A stretch of DNA of 32,145 bases from Streptomyces noursei (GTDB lineage Bacteria > Actinomycetota > Actinomycetes > Streptomycetales > Streptomycetaceae). The notes below the pieces were generated by a model. It searched no databases, was not told where the DNA came from, and was given only the letters and a program-made list of their open reading frames with translations. Shown in pieces: positions 22,353-29,901 of the stretch. The stretch covers positions 296,437 to 328,581 of the forward strand of contig NZ_LWBU01000158.1 of assembly GCF_001646665.1 (NCBI RefSeq), written 5' to 3'. The stretch's first letter is position 1, and each line of letters opens with the position of its first letter. A program made the translations under genes and the position numbers.

Positions 22353-24485
22353 CTAGCCCTCGCCGAGGAACAGCTTGTCGAAGGCCTTGCTGACGATCGG
22401 CCAGTCCCACGTCGACAGCGCGTACTCGGACGCCAGCTTCCCGGCGTTCTGCCACGCCTCCTCGGTCGCCGTGGTCTCCAGGATCCGCTTCGCGGCCTCC
22501 TCCGTGGAGCCGACGACCCAGCCCTCCGGGTACAGCGTCCGGGCGCTGTTGGGCTTGCCCGCGTAGAACGGCCAGTCACGGGCGACGGGGACGGCGGCGC
22601 TCGCCGCGCCCTCCATCAGGCCCACGTGGCAGCCCTCGCGCACCGACGACGACAGGATCACACCGATGTCGGCGAGCGCCGACGGCACGTCGTCGGTCGG
22701 GCCGAGCTTCAGCACGACGCCCTCCTCGATGAGAGGAGCGATCTCCTTGTCGAACTGACGCCGGTAGTCCCGGGTCGCCCGGCTGGTCTTCGGGTTCATG
22801 TCGCCGCCCACCAGCAGCAGCCGGTAGCGGTCGTCCTTCTCCCGCAGCCGCCGCAGCACGTCCACGGCCCACATCGGGTCCTTGGCGACCTGGCTGATGC
22901 CCACCAGGCCCAGGTTGAAGCGGGCGTCGGCCGACTTCGGGCGGGCGAAGCCCGACAGGTCCATGGCGTTGTCGACGAGGTGCGCGCGCGGCGCGGAGTC
23001 CCCGCGCAGCATCGGCACCAGCGACTCCACGAGGTCCTTCACGTGCGGGGCGACGTAGATCAGGTCGTCGATCCGCGAGAAGTCCGTCATGTGCGGCCAG
23101 CGCGTGAACGCCTCGTAGCTGTGCAGGCGCACGACGATCCGGGTGTCGCCCGGGTCGATCGTCGTCAGCATCGCCGCCGGGCCCACCGACCAGTCCAGGA
23201 AGACGGTGTCCGCCCAGTCCAGGTACGGCCGCATCAGCCGCTCGACCTCTTCCTGGTAGGTGCTGGTGCCGCCGGCGAGGCGGTCCTCCAGCACCCGGCG
23301 GCCCGCCCACGCGATCCGCTTGAGCGCCTTCTGCGCCGCCAGGTCCAGGTACCGCAGCTCCACGCCCTGGTGGTTGCCGTACCGGTCCAGGATGTGGTGC
23401 AGGAAGTTGTCGTTGGCGCTGGTGGTGACCAGCAGCCGCAGCGGACGGTCCGTGGGCGCCGGGGCCGCCGGGGTCTTCCGCCCCTGCGGGCGCTTCATCA
23501 CGTCCATGACCTTGGAGCGGTACAGCGGCGCGACGAAGCCCTCCGCGTCCTTGGCCAGCGGCGACGACAGCTGGTCGATGTGCAGCACCCGGTGGAAGCC
23601 CAGGAACAGCGCGCGGTCCAGCGCGAAGGACGCCTTCTCGTGGTCGCCCGCGGCGAACTGCGCGTCGGCGTGGGCGAGCTGGGCGGCGACCGCCTTGTCG
23701 AGGTCGCGCGGGTTGAGGCCCTTGCCCAGCTCCTTCATCACCGCCTCGTCCAGCAGCTGCGCCTTCAGCCCCAGGTCGGTCAGCTTCGACGCGGCGGCGG
23801 CGAGCGCCAGGGCGGCACCGCTGGTGCGGCCCGCCCACTGCATGCCCTCGGCCACGTAACGGGAGGTCGCGATGCGCACCTTGGGCGGCACACCGGGCGC
23901 GGTGACGGCCGTGCGCCACATGCGGGCGCCCACCGTGGAGCGCATCACGGGGCGCGCGGTGGCGTGCCGCATGACCGTGGCGGGCAGCCCGTCCACGGAG
24001 CGGCGGACGTTCTGCTTGACGACGTCCAGCGGCGGCAGGACGCCCCGGCTGCCGGTGGGGCCCTTCGCCTTGACCCGGTCGACGGCCTTGAGGGCCGGCG
24101 CCAGACCGAAGTGGGCCTCCTCGACGCGGTAGTACTGCGCCAGGCGCCACACCGTGTAGACGGCGCCCGCGTCGAGCGCCACCAGGACGTCGGCCTTGCG
24201 GGCCAGCCGGCGCAGCACGCTGTCGCGCTCCGCCTGCATCCACACCTTCATGCCGCCCGGCGCCATCCGGGCCTTGCGGCGCAGCGCGGTGCTGCGGAAG
24301 TTGAGGTTGCGGGGGAGCTGGTGGGTGCCGTCCAGCTCCATGGCGGCGAGTTCCTCGGCGACCGGGTCGAGGGGGAACGTGCCGGCGAGGTACGTCGTGG
24401 CCCCGGCGGCGCGGAACTTGCGCACCGAGTCGGCGAACACGCCGAGCTGGGGCCGGACGCTGGCGATGAACAGGACGTTGGTCAC
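22353..24485 (-). CDS. Large GT-B glycosyltransferase, GT4-like C-terminal domain
   Basis: The 710-residue product has three parts. Residues 1-190 look like a Rossmann-type domain (TNVLFIASVRPQLGVFADS, then ADVLVALDAGAVYTVW). Residues about 195-330 are Ala-rich helices, possibly TPR-like. Residues about 350-710 are a GT4-type domain with LGLVGISQVAKDP, LLLVGGDMNP and the donor-binding EGCHVGLMEGAASAAVPV, which fits the E-x7-E pattern. It probably transfers a sugar to a membrane-linked or wall glycan. The GTG start at 24485 overlaps the stop of the upstream gene by 3 nt, and GGAGGG lies nearby, so the two are coupled. It is last in the minus-strand operon. Acceptor and donor cannot be read from sequence. 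Confidence 0.8.
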   Translation of the reverse strand: MTNVLFIASVRPQLGVFADSVRKFRAAGATTYLAGTFPLDPVAEELAAMELDGTHQLPRNLNFRSTALRRKARMAPGGMKVWMQAERDSVLRRLARKADVLVALDAGAVYTVWRLAQYYRVEEAHFGLAPALKAVDRVKAKGPTGSRGVLPPLDVVKQNVRRSVDGLPATVMRHATARPVMRSTVGARMWRTAVTAPGVPPKVRIATSRYVAEGMQWAGRTSGAALALAAAASKLTDLGLKAQLLDEAVMKELGKGLNPRDLDKAVAAQLAHADAQFAAGDHEKASFALDRALFLGFHRVLHIDQLSSPLAKDAEGFVAPLYRSKVMDVMKRPQGRKTPAAPAPTDRPLRLLVTTSANDNFLHHILDRYGNHQGVELRYLDLAAQKALKRIAWAGRRVLEDRLAGGTSTYQEEVERLMRPYLDWADTVFLDWSVGPAAMLTTIDPGDTRIVVRLHSYEAFTRWPHMTDFSRIDDLIYVAPHVKDLVESLVPMLRGDSAPRAHLVDNAMDLSGFARPKSADARFNLGLVGISQVAKDPMWAVDVLRRLREKDDRYRLLLVGGDMNPKTSRATRDYRRQFDKEIAPLIEEGVVLKLGPTDDVPSALADIGVILSSSVREGCHVGLMEGAASAAVPVARDWPFYAGKPNSARTLYPEGWVVGSTEEAAKRILETTATEEAWQNAGKLASEYALSTWDWPIVSKAFDKLFLGEG

Positions 24486-25906
24486 AGGGACGGCCCTCCG
24501 GCGACGATCTGGTTCCCGGCGAGGGCGGTGTCCGCGGTGTCCGACCGCCGGGCTCCGAGGGCGGTGTGGTCGTCGATCAGCTGCTTCACGGCCGCGGTCA
24601 TCAGCGCCTCGCGGGTGAACTGGTCGGCGTGCGCCATGGCTTCGGCGTGCACCTCGTCGCTGGTCTCCACCGCCATGTGCGCGGCCTTGACGAACGACTC
24701 GGTCAGACCCTCCTCGTCGATGCCGACGGCACCCGTCCACAGCGGGTGGCCGCGCAGCACGTTGGAGGCGTCGTGCTCGACGACGTGCGCCGACACGATC
24801 GGCAGGCCGGTCGCCATGTACTCGTACACCTTGCCGGAGGTGACGTAGCGGCCGCCGATGAGGATGAGGACCATCGCGTCCCAGCGGGCGTAGATGGACG
24901 CCACCTCGGCCTTGGCGGCGGGGCCGCCGAAGCGGACGCCGTCGACCTCGGCCTGCTTGAGGACCTCGGCGTGCCGGTTGGCCTCACGGCCGGAGCCGTT
25001 GCCGATGTGGCCGCGCACCTCGAAGGTGGCGTTGGCCAGCAGCGGCTCCTTCTCGCGGGCGGCGCGCCAGGCGTTCAGCACCGTCTCCAGGTGCGGGACC
25101 GTGAAGTTGACGGTGCCGAGGTAGCCGAAGGCCAGGCCCGCCTCGGGGTTGGCGCGGTGCGCCTTGCCGGGGGAGCTGTCGGCGTCGTAGCCGTTGCGCA
25201 CGACGTGGACGCGGTCGGCGAAGTCCGGGTAGCGGGTGCGGTAGTGCTCCGCGATCGGGTCGTTGACGACCCACAGGGAGAGCGCGTTGTCGAGGATCTT
25301 CTGCTCCCAGACCCCCTCGGCGGAGTCGCGGGAGAACGCCTCGACGCCGTCGATGACGTCGATGGACCAGCCGTCGCGGAAGTCCACGGCGTACGGGACC
25401 TTCGCCTCCTCCCACAGCTTCCACGCGGCGGCGAGGTTGACGTAGGGGACGCAGCTGGCGAGCAGCAGGTCGGCCGGGTGCTCGCCGTGGATGCGCAGGA
25501 CGGCCTTCTCCAGGTCCTCCCGCCACTCACCGAAGTTGGGCTCGGGGAACGGCTCCATCTGGCGCCGGCGCAGCCGGGTGACCCACCCGTTCGGGTTGAG
25601 CGCGCGGTCCTCGCTGTACAGACGGATGTCCGTCTCCAGGTCCTCGCGCACCAACGGCAGTTCGACGATCCTGATCTTCGGGTCGACCTGTTCCAGCAGG
25701 GTGAGGTCGACGCCGGAGTCCCTTTCCCACGACTCCTGCGCGATGGTGACGACGGTGACGTCCCAGCCCTGGTTGATGAACTGGTTCGCGGTCTCGCGCA
25801 TGCGGTACGCGCAGCTCTTGGCCGCTGGCGGGAAACCGATGGCGAGGTAGATCACATGGGGCCGCTTGCCTGTCGCGGGCAGCCCGGACCTGGGAGACGC
25901 TGACAT
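24482..25906 (-). CDS. GT4-family glycosyltransferase
   Basis: The 474-residue product has a GT-B fold. The N-terminal domain shows HVIYLAIGFPPAAKSCAYRM, a GT4-type glycine/alanine-rich loop, and AVDFRDGWS; the hinge carries VVRNGYDAD; the C-terminal donor site has GKVYEYMATGLPIVS. I use ATG 25906 (MSASPRSG) as start; no good ribosome binding site precedes it, and an in-frame GTG at 25924 is an alternative. It lies 61 nt after the 2-epimerase gene on the same strand and overlaps the next glycosyltransferase. The operon order epimerase, transferase, transferase suggests that this enzyme or its partner uses the diacetamido uronic acid donor, which is inference. Confidence 0.85.
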   Translation of the reverse strand: MSASPRSGLPATGKRPHVIYLAIGFPPAAKSCAYRMRETANQFINQGWDVTVVTIAQESWERDSGVDLTLLEQVDPKIRIVELPLVREDLETDIRLYSEDRALNPNGWVTRLRRRQMEPFPEPNFGEWREDLEKAVLRIHGEHPADLLLASCVPYVNLAAAWKLWEEAKVPYAVDFRDGWSIDVIDGVEAFSRDSAEGVWEQKILDNALSLWVVNDPIAEHYRTRYPDFADRVHVVRNGYDADSSPGKAHRANPEAGLAFGYLGTVNFTVPHLETVLNAWRAAREKEPLLANATFEVRGHIGNGSGREANRHAEVLKQAEVDGVRFGGPAAKAEVASIYARWDAMVLILIGGRYVTSGKVYEYMATGLPIVSAHVVEHDASNVLRGHPLWTGAVGIDEEGLTESFVKAAHMAVETSDEVHAEAMAHADQFTREALMTAAVKQLIDDHTALGARRSDTADTALAGNQIVAGGPSL

Positions 25907-25967
25907 AACCGGTGACGCTAGCACGGTGACATGTACGGATAAGTTCCTCGTGAGAGGCCCTGTCCGG

Positions 25968-27071
25968 TCACGCGTGCCGGCTGCCTCCCTTCCACTCTTC
26001 CATGATCCGGACAACGTTCTGGGCGGCCCGTCCGTCGCCGTACGGGGTGCCGGGGTCGGCCGTGGGCACGGCGCGGGTCACCGTGGCGGCCCACTCGTCG
26101 GCGGACAGCGTGTGCGGGTCGGGAACAAGGACGTTCCAGCCCGTGTCGACGGTTTCCACCCACTCCGTCTCGGGACGGATGGTGGTGGTGATGCGCTCCA
26201 GCAGGAACGCTTCCTTCTGCAGGCCGCCGGAGTCGGTGACCACACCGGCCGAGGCCAGGACGGCGGCGACCAGGCCCGCGTACGGCAGGGGCCGGCCGAC
26301 GTGCACCGAGCCGGTGTTGAGCTCGATGCCGTGCTCCGCGGCGCGGGCCACCAGGCGCGGGTGGGCGAGCAGCGCGACGGGCACCGGCAGGCCGGCCAGC
26401 GAGTCGACGATGGCGCGCAGGCGCTCCGGGTCGTCGGTGTTGTCGGGCCGGTGCAGCGTGGCGAGCAGGAACGGCTCGGAGGGGTCGATGCCCTCGGGCA
26501 GCACGGGCGCGGGGTGCTTGCCGGCCAGGACGTCGTCCCGGATCTTCAGGCAGATGTCGACCATCACGTCGCCGGCCAGCACGGCCCGGTCCTTCAGGCC
26601 CTCGTCGGCGAGGTGGCGCATGGCCTCCTCGGTCGGGGCGAGCAGGACGTCGGCGCAGTGGTCGGTCAGGACGCGGTTGTGCTCCTCCGGCATGCGCCGG
26701 TTGAAGGAGCGCAGGCCCGCCTCGAGGTGGGCGACCGGCAGGTGCATCTTCACGGCCGAGAGGGCGCCGGCGATGGTGGAGTTGGTGTCGCCGTAGACCA
26801 GGACCCAGTCCGGCTTCTCGCGCTCCAGGACCGGGTCGAGGGCGGAGAGCACGGCCCCGGTCTGGACGCCGTGGCTGCCGGAGCCGACGCCCAGGTGGAC
26901 GTCCGGGTCAGGGATGCCGAGGCCGTCGAAGAAGACGTCGGAGAGGTCGGCGTCGTAGTGCTGCCCGGTGTGCACGATGAAGTGCTCGTGCTCGGTCCCG
27001 GCGAACGCGGCCGCGATCGGAGCGAGCTTCACCAATTGGGGACGTGCGCCGACGATGCTGATGACTTTCAC
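25968..27071 (-). CDS. Non-hydrolysing UDP-GlcNAc 2-epimerase family, WbpI-like
   Basis: The 367-residue product is a GT-B-like C2 epimerase. Catalytic residues of the family are visible: D95 in VYGDTNST, E117 in HLEAGLRSF, E129/E130 in RRMPEE, and H207 in ATLHRPDN, where the usual HRxEN reads HRPDN. GARPQ at the N-terminus and TEWVE near the C-terminus are the forms I know from WbpI, which epimerises UDP-2,3-diacetamido-GlcA to the Man form; WecB-type enzymes show GTRPE and a different loop. With the other four enzymes here this makes UDP-ManNAc(3NAc)A the likely product. The GTG start at 27071 has a weak GAAGAG upstream. It leads the minus-strand operon. Confidence 0.88.
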   Translation of the reverse strand: MKVISIVGARPQLVKLAPIAAAFAGTEHEHFIVHTGQHYDADLSDVFFDGLGIPDPDVHLGVGSGSHGVQTGAVLSALDPVLEREKPDWVLVYGDTNSTIAGALSAVKMHLPVAHLEAGLRSFNRRMPEEHNRVLTDHCADVLLAPTEEAMRHLADEGLKDRAVLAGDVMVDICLKIRDDVLAGKHPAPVLPEGIDPSEPFLLATLHRPDNTDDPERLRAIVDSLAGLPVPVALLAHPRLVARAAEHGIELNTGSVHVGRPLPYAGLVAAVLASAGVVTDSGGLQKEAFLLERITTTIRPETEWVETVDTGWNVLVPDPHTLSADEWAATVTRAVPTADPGTPYGDGRAAQNVVRIMEEWKGGSRHA

Positions 27072-27122
27072 TGAGCACTCTTCTTCTACTGGGACAGGTC
27101 GATGAGGGAGGCGTGCCGTGCC

Positions 27123-27128
27123 ATCGTA
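27123..27128 (-). promoter_or_regulatory. Possible -10 element upstream of the minus-strand glycan operon
   Basis: On the minus strand TACGAT (TANNNT class) lies 51 nt before the GTG at 27071. No matching -35 is convincing, so this is tentative. The rest of the 204-nt gap holds a 10-bp palindrome GACCATGGTC (27190-27199). Confidence 0.25.
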
Positions 27129-27212
27129 GGCAATGGCCGGGATGACCAGCCCCGCGGCCGGAGCAAGGGCCGGAAACCGGACGTCCGACGACCATGGTCA
27201 GAAGGCGCGTGG

Positions 27213-27228
27213 GCCCCGGTGACGGGGC
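27213..27228 (-). terminator. Possible short terminator after the NYN-like gene
   Basis: GCCCCG and CGGGGC form a perfect 6-bp stem with a GTGA loop, about 48 nt past the stop of the minus-strand gene that ends at 27276. It is short and has no U-run, so termination is uncertain. Confidence 0.35.
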
Positions 27229-27275
27229 GGGATAACGATTCCATGAACAGTTGACGGCGGGGTTCCGCGGCGGTC

Positions 27276-27650
27276 TCAGGGCCGTACGGAGCGGGGCCCG
27301 AGGCACTCGGCGCCGTGCTCCGCCACCCGCCGGCGCAGCTCGCGGTCGGCGGTCACCACCACGCAGGGGCGCCCCGCCGCGGCCGCCCCGGCGGCGAGCT
27401 CCACGATCCGGTCGTCGCCGCTGCCCGGCGCCTCCTCGACCCGCACGCCCGGCACCGGCTCCACCCCCCTGGCCCGGCCCTCGACCACGAGCACCACGTC
27501 CAGCGGCCCGGGGAGCCCGGCCACCCCTCCGGCGGCCCCGGCGGCGAGCCGGTCGCGCAGCCGCTCGGCGGCTCCGCGGCGGTCCCGCCACCAGCCGTCC
27601 GGCACCGATCCGACGACGTTCGCGGCGTCCACGACGAGGAGAGTGAGCAC
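27276..27650 (-). CDS. NYN/PIN-like domain protein
   Basis: The 124-residue product begins LTLLVVDAANVVGS followed by VPDGWWRDRRGAAERL, which matches the DxxN start of NYN/PIN-type nucleases and YacP-like proteins. Further acidic residues appear in APGSGDDRIVEL and VVTADRELRRRV, giving the set of aspartates expected for a metal site (about D8, D76, D77, D98). Streptomyces homologues are sometimes labelled NTP pyrophosphohydrolase, but I see no Nudix or MazG motif. It may cleave RNA; no substrate is known. The GTG start at 27650 has only a weak ribosome binding site. It is divergent from the propeller gene and unrelated to glycan synthesis, so it may be an original neighbour of rne. Confidence 0.7.
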   Translation of the reverse strand: MLTLLVVDAANVVGSVPDGWWRDRRGAAERLRDRLAAGAAGGVAGLPGPLDVVLVVEGRARGVEPVPGVRVEEAPGSGDDRIVELAAGAAAAGRPCVVVTADRELRRRVAEHGAECLGPRSVRP

Positions 27651-27665
27651 GGTACGAGGGTCCCA

Positions 27666-27692
27666 CGCGGGGGCCGCCGGAGGCCCCCCGCG
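27666..27692. other. GC hairpin in the divergent intergenic region
   Basis: CGCGGGGGCC and GGCCCCCCGCG pair with one extra C around a GCCGGA loop. It lies between the divergent starts at 27650 and 27793, so it cannot be an ordinary gene-end terminator. It would fall in the leader or promoter of the NYN-like gene. Confidence 0.4.
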
Positions 27693-27720
27693 GAGGGCGG
27701 TCGCGGGCGCGCCGGAATGC

Positions 27721-27726
27721 TATCGT
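27721..27726 (+). promoter_or_regulatory. Candidate -10 for the propeller-like gene
   Basis: TATCGT fits TANNNT and lies 66 nt before the ATG at 27793. No good -35 box is seen, so the call is tentative. Confidence 0.3.
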
Positions 27727-27792
27727 CGCGCAAGCTCGGGGGAGCTGCGCGTGAACTGTTCCAACTGGTCAGGGGAAGGTCGGCGGTGAGCC

Positions 27793-28935
27793 ATGACGGT
27801 GTGGTCCGCGCGGAGGTCCAGGCGTACCGAGGACGTCCCGTCGCGCCGTAGCGCCGCATCCGGCGCCACCCCCCTCCCCGACGCCTCCCTCCCCGCCACC
27901 ACCGACTGGCTGGTGCGCGGCAAGGACGGCCGTCTCACCGCGTACGCCCCCGTCGAGGGCGCCGTGCTGCGCTGGACCGAGCAGCACCCCGGCGGACCCG
28001 GCTGGACCGGCCCCGAGACCATCCCGGCACCCGGGATCGACCCGCACCTGTCCATAGCCCAGGGCCCCGACGGCTACGTCCACCTGGTGGCGCTGCGCCG
28101 CACGCGCCTCGCGGACGGCACCCCCGCCACCGACGTCGTCTTCGCGCTCCAGTACCAGTCCGGGCTGGCCGTGCGCGACTGGGCGGTGGTGGGCAACCCG
28201 TACCCGAACGACCCGGAGCTGGCCGGGCGGATCGGCCCGCCCGCGGCGGTCGTCGACTCCGAGGGCTCGCTGCACGTCTTCGTGCGCAACGTGGGCGGCG
28301 GGATCTGCGGGCGCGCCTCGGTGCCGTCGGGCAAGTGGAACAAGTGGGCCGACCTCAAGGGCAGCGGGATCACCGGCCCCATCCGGGCGTCGATCACCTC
28401 CGAGGGCCTGATGGAACTGGTGGCGCCCACCGAGGACCACGTCCTGCGCTGGACGCAGGAGACCAAGGGCGTGAAGTTCGTGCGGGCCGAGGACGTGCCC
28501 GCCCGCGCCGAGGCGGGCTCCCTGTCCTCCGAGCGCACCGGCCCCGGCCGCCTCACCCACTACTGGCACGACGCCAAGGACGGCACGGTCCGCGCCTGGC
28601 GCCCCTCCGACAAGGCCCCGTCGGCCCTCGGCTCCGGTGCGGGCACCGGCCCGGTCGCCCTCCTCCGCACCGCGGTCGACGGGCACGACTGCACGATCAT
28701 GGCCCGCCGGGACGCCGCCACCGGCCGCCCCGCCCTCGCCGCCTACCCGACGGAGGACGAGGCGCTGGGCGCCACCTGGACGCTCACCGGGGAACCGTGC
28801 GTGGGCGCCCCCGCGCTGGCGGTCGACGGTCGCGGCCGGGTCGTGATGGCCGCCTTCGGCACGGACGGCACGCTGCGTGTGGCGCGGCAGAAGCCGGAGC
28901 CGGGGCTGGCCCTGGAGGCCTGGCAGCGGGTCTGA
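27793..28935 (+). CDS. Hypothetical protein, probable beta-propeller
   Basis: The 380-residue product has no signal peptide or membrane segment; the first 30 residues are Arg/Ser-rich. From about residue 38 the chain shows repeated blocks of roughly 45-60 residues built from strands with aromatic and Gly/Asp turns (DGRLTAYAPVEGAVLRWTE, PDGYVHLVALRRT, SEGSLHVFVRNVGGG, SEGLMELVAPTEDHVLRWTQ, DGTVRAWRPSD, GRGRVVMAAFGTDGTLRVA). This pattern suggests a beta-propeller of the PLL-like or lectin kind, possibly sugar-binding, but I cannot assign a family. GGTGAG lies 5 nt before the ATG. It is a single-gene unit ending at a strong terminator. Its place inside the glycan island is suggestive only. Confidence 0.65.
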   Translation: MTVWSARRSRRTEDVPSRRSAASGATPLPDASLPATTDWLVRGKDGRLTAYAPVEGAVLRWTEQHPGGPGWTGPETIPAPGIDPHLSIAQGPDGYVHLVALRRTRLADGTPATDVVFALQYQSGLAVRDWAVVGNPYPNDPELAGRIGPPAAVVDSEGSLHVFVRNVGGGICGRASVPSGKWNKWADLKGSGITGPIRASITSEGLMELVAPTEDHVLRWTQETKGVKFVRAEDVPARAEAGSLSSERTGPGRLTHYWHDAKDGTVRAWRPSDKAPSALGSGAGTGPVALLRTAVDGHDCTIMARRDAATGRPALAAYPTEDEALGATWTLTGEPCVGAPALAVDGRGRVVMAAFGTDGTLRVARQKPEPGLALEAWQRV

Positions 28936-29000
28936 GGCGGGCGCGGCGGAACGTGAGCGGAACGCGAAGGCCCCGGGGGAGCGCTCCGGGGGGTGACAGG

Positions 29001-29033
29001 GAAGGGCCCCGGGGGAGCGCCCCGGGGCCCTTC
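29001..29033. terminator. Bidirectional terminator between convergent genes
   Basis: A perfect 14-bp stem (GAAGGGCCCCGGGG at 29001-29014 against 29020-29033) has the loop GAGCG. A weaker hairpin (CCCCGG at 28971-28976 with CCGGGG at 28986-28991) precedes it. Together they separate the propeller gene from the acetyltransferase gene. Confidence 0.85.
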
Positions 29034-29051
29034 GCCGTCCGTCCGTTGCCG

Positions 29052-29654
29052 TCAGGCGGCGCGCTCGGTCAGGGTGCCGTCCTTCTCGTCGTACAGTGCG
29101 CCGGTCTTCGGGCACTCGAAGACGCCCGGCTCGCCGTCCCGCTCCACCAGCTTGACGCCGGCCCGGCCGACCCAGCCGATCCGCCGCGCCGGGACGCCCA
29201 CGACCAACGCGAAGTCCGGGACGTCCTTGGTGACGACCGCGCCCGCGGCGACCATCGCCCAGCGGCCGATCTCCAGCGGCGCCACGCACACCGAGCGGGC
29301 GCCGATGGAGGCGCCGTCGGCGATCCGCACGCCCACGGCCTCCCAGTCGCCGCCGCGCTTCTGCTTGAAGTCGGGGTCGACGGAGCGCGGGTTGTGGTCG
29401 TTGGTGAGGACGACGGCGGGACCGATGAAGACACCGTCGCCGAGCTCGGCCGGCTCGTACACCAGGGCGTAGTTCTGCAGCTTGCAGTTGTCGCCCATGC
29501 GCACGCCGGTGCCGACGTACGCGCCGCGGCCGATCACGCAGCCCTCGCCGAGCTTCGCTCCCTCGCGGATCTGAGCGAGTTCCCACACACTGCTCCCGGC
29601 GCCGATCTCGGCGTTGTCGGCGACCTGTGCGGTGGGCTGGACCCTGTAATTCAC
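29052..29654 (-). CDS. Left-handed beta-helix N-acetyltransferase, WbpD/WlbB-like
   Basis: The 200-residue product has hexapeptide repeats from about residue 5 to 155 (for example IGAGSSVWELAQI, IGRGAYVGTGVRM, IGPAVVLTNDHNPRS, IGARSVCVAPLEI, VAAGAVVTKDV). The segment LTNDHNPRSVDPDF and the ending VVGVPARRIGWVG match WbpD-type enzymes, which acetylate the 3-amino group of UDP-GlcNAc3NA using acetyl-CoA. The C-terminus carries a short extra module, GVFECPKTGALYDEKDG. I chose the GTG at 29654 (VNYRVQP), because GGAAGG lies 9 nt upstream and the repeats begin at once; longer versions run into the rplU leader. It is transcribed alone, away from the two main glycan operons, and divergently from rplU. 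Confidence 0.88.
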   Translation of the reverse strand: MNYRVQPTAQVADNAEIGAGSSVWELAQIREGAKLGEGCVIGRGAYVGTGVRMGDNCKLQNYALVYEPAELGDGVFIGPAVVLTNDHNPRSVDPDFKQKRGGDWEAVGVRIADGASIGARSVCVAPLEIGRWAMVAAGAVVTKDVPDFALVVGVPARRIGWVGRAGVKLVERDGEPGVFECPKTGALYDEKDGTLTERAA

Positions 29655-29750
29655 TGTGCTCTGCCTTCCGGCTCCCGGGATGCGTCTTCGCCCGGCGAGC
29701 ATACGGCCACCGCGCCCGCGCACCGCCGGGGCGGGCACCGCCCGGCCGGT

Positions 29751-29779
29751 TTGACCCGCCGGAGCGCGGCCCGTAACCT
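29751..29779 (+). promoter_or_regulatory. Promoter of rplU-rpmA
   Basis: TTGACC (29751-29756) and TAACCT (29774-29779) are 17 nt apart, a near-ideal housekeeping sigma (HrdB-type) promoter. Transcription would start near 29786, giving a leader of about 165 nt before the rplU start. Confidence 0.8.
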
Positions 29780-29839
29780 TGACCGTCGGCGTGTTTCCAT
29801 GCGCGCCAACTCCTGAGCACCTCCCTTCCGGCCGGACTC

Positions 29840-29901
29840 GGTCCGTGGTTGGAAGAGGCCGCTCGTCCCCACCCGGACAGTCACGGACCCGCCGGTCCGT
29901 G
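29840..29901 (+). promoter_or_regulatory. Structured rplU leader with mutually exclusive hairpins
   Basis: Three 8-nt arms are present: GGTCCGTG (29840-29847), CACGGACC (29882-29889) and GGTCCGTG (29894-29901). The middle arm can pair perfectly with either outer one, giving a long-range stem or a tight hairpin with a CGCC loop. This is the layout of an attenuator or of a ribosomal-protein autoregulatory leader; no known class is recognised. Confidence 0.55.
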
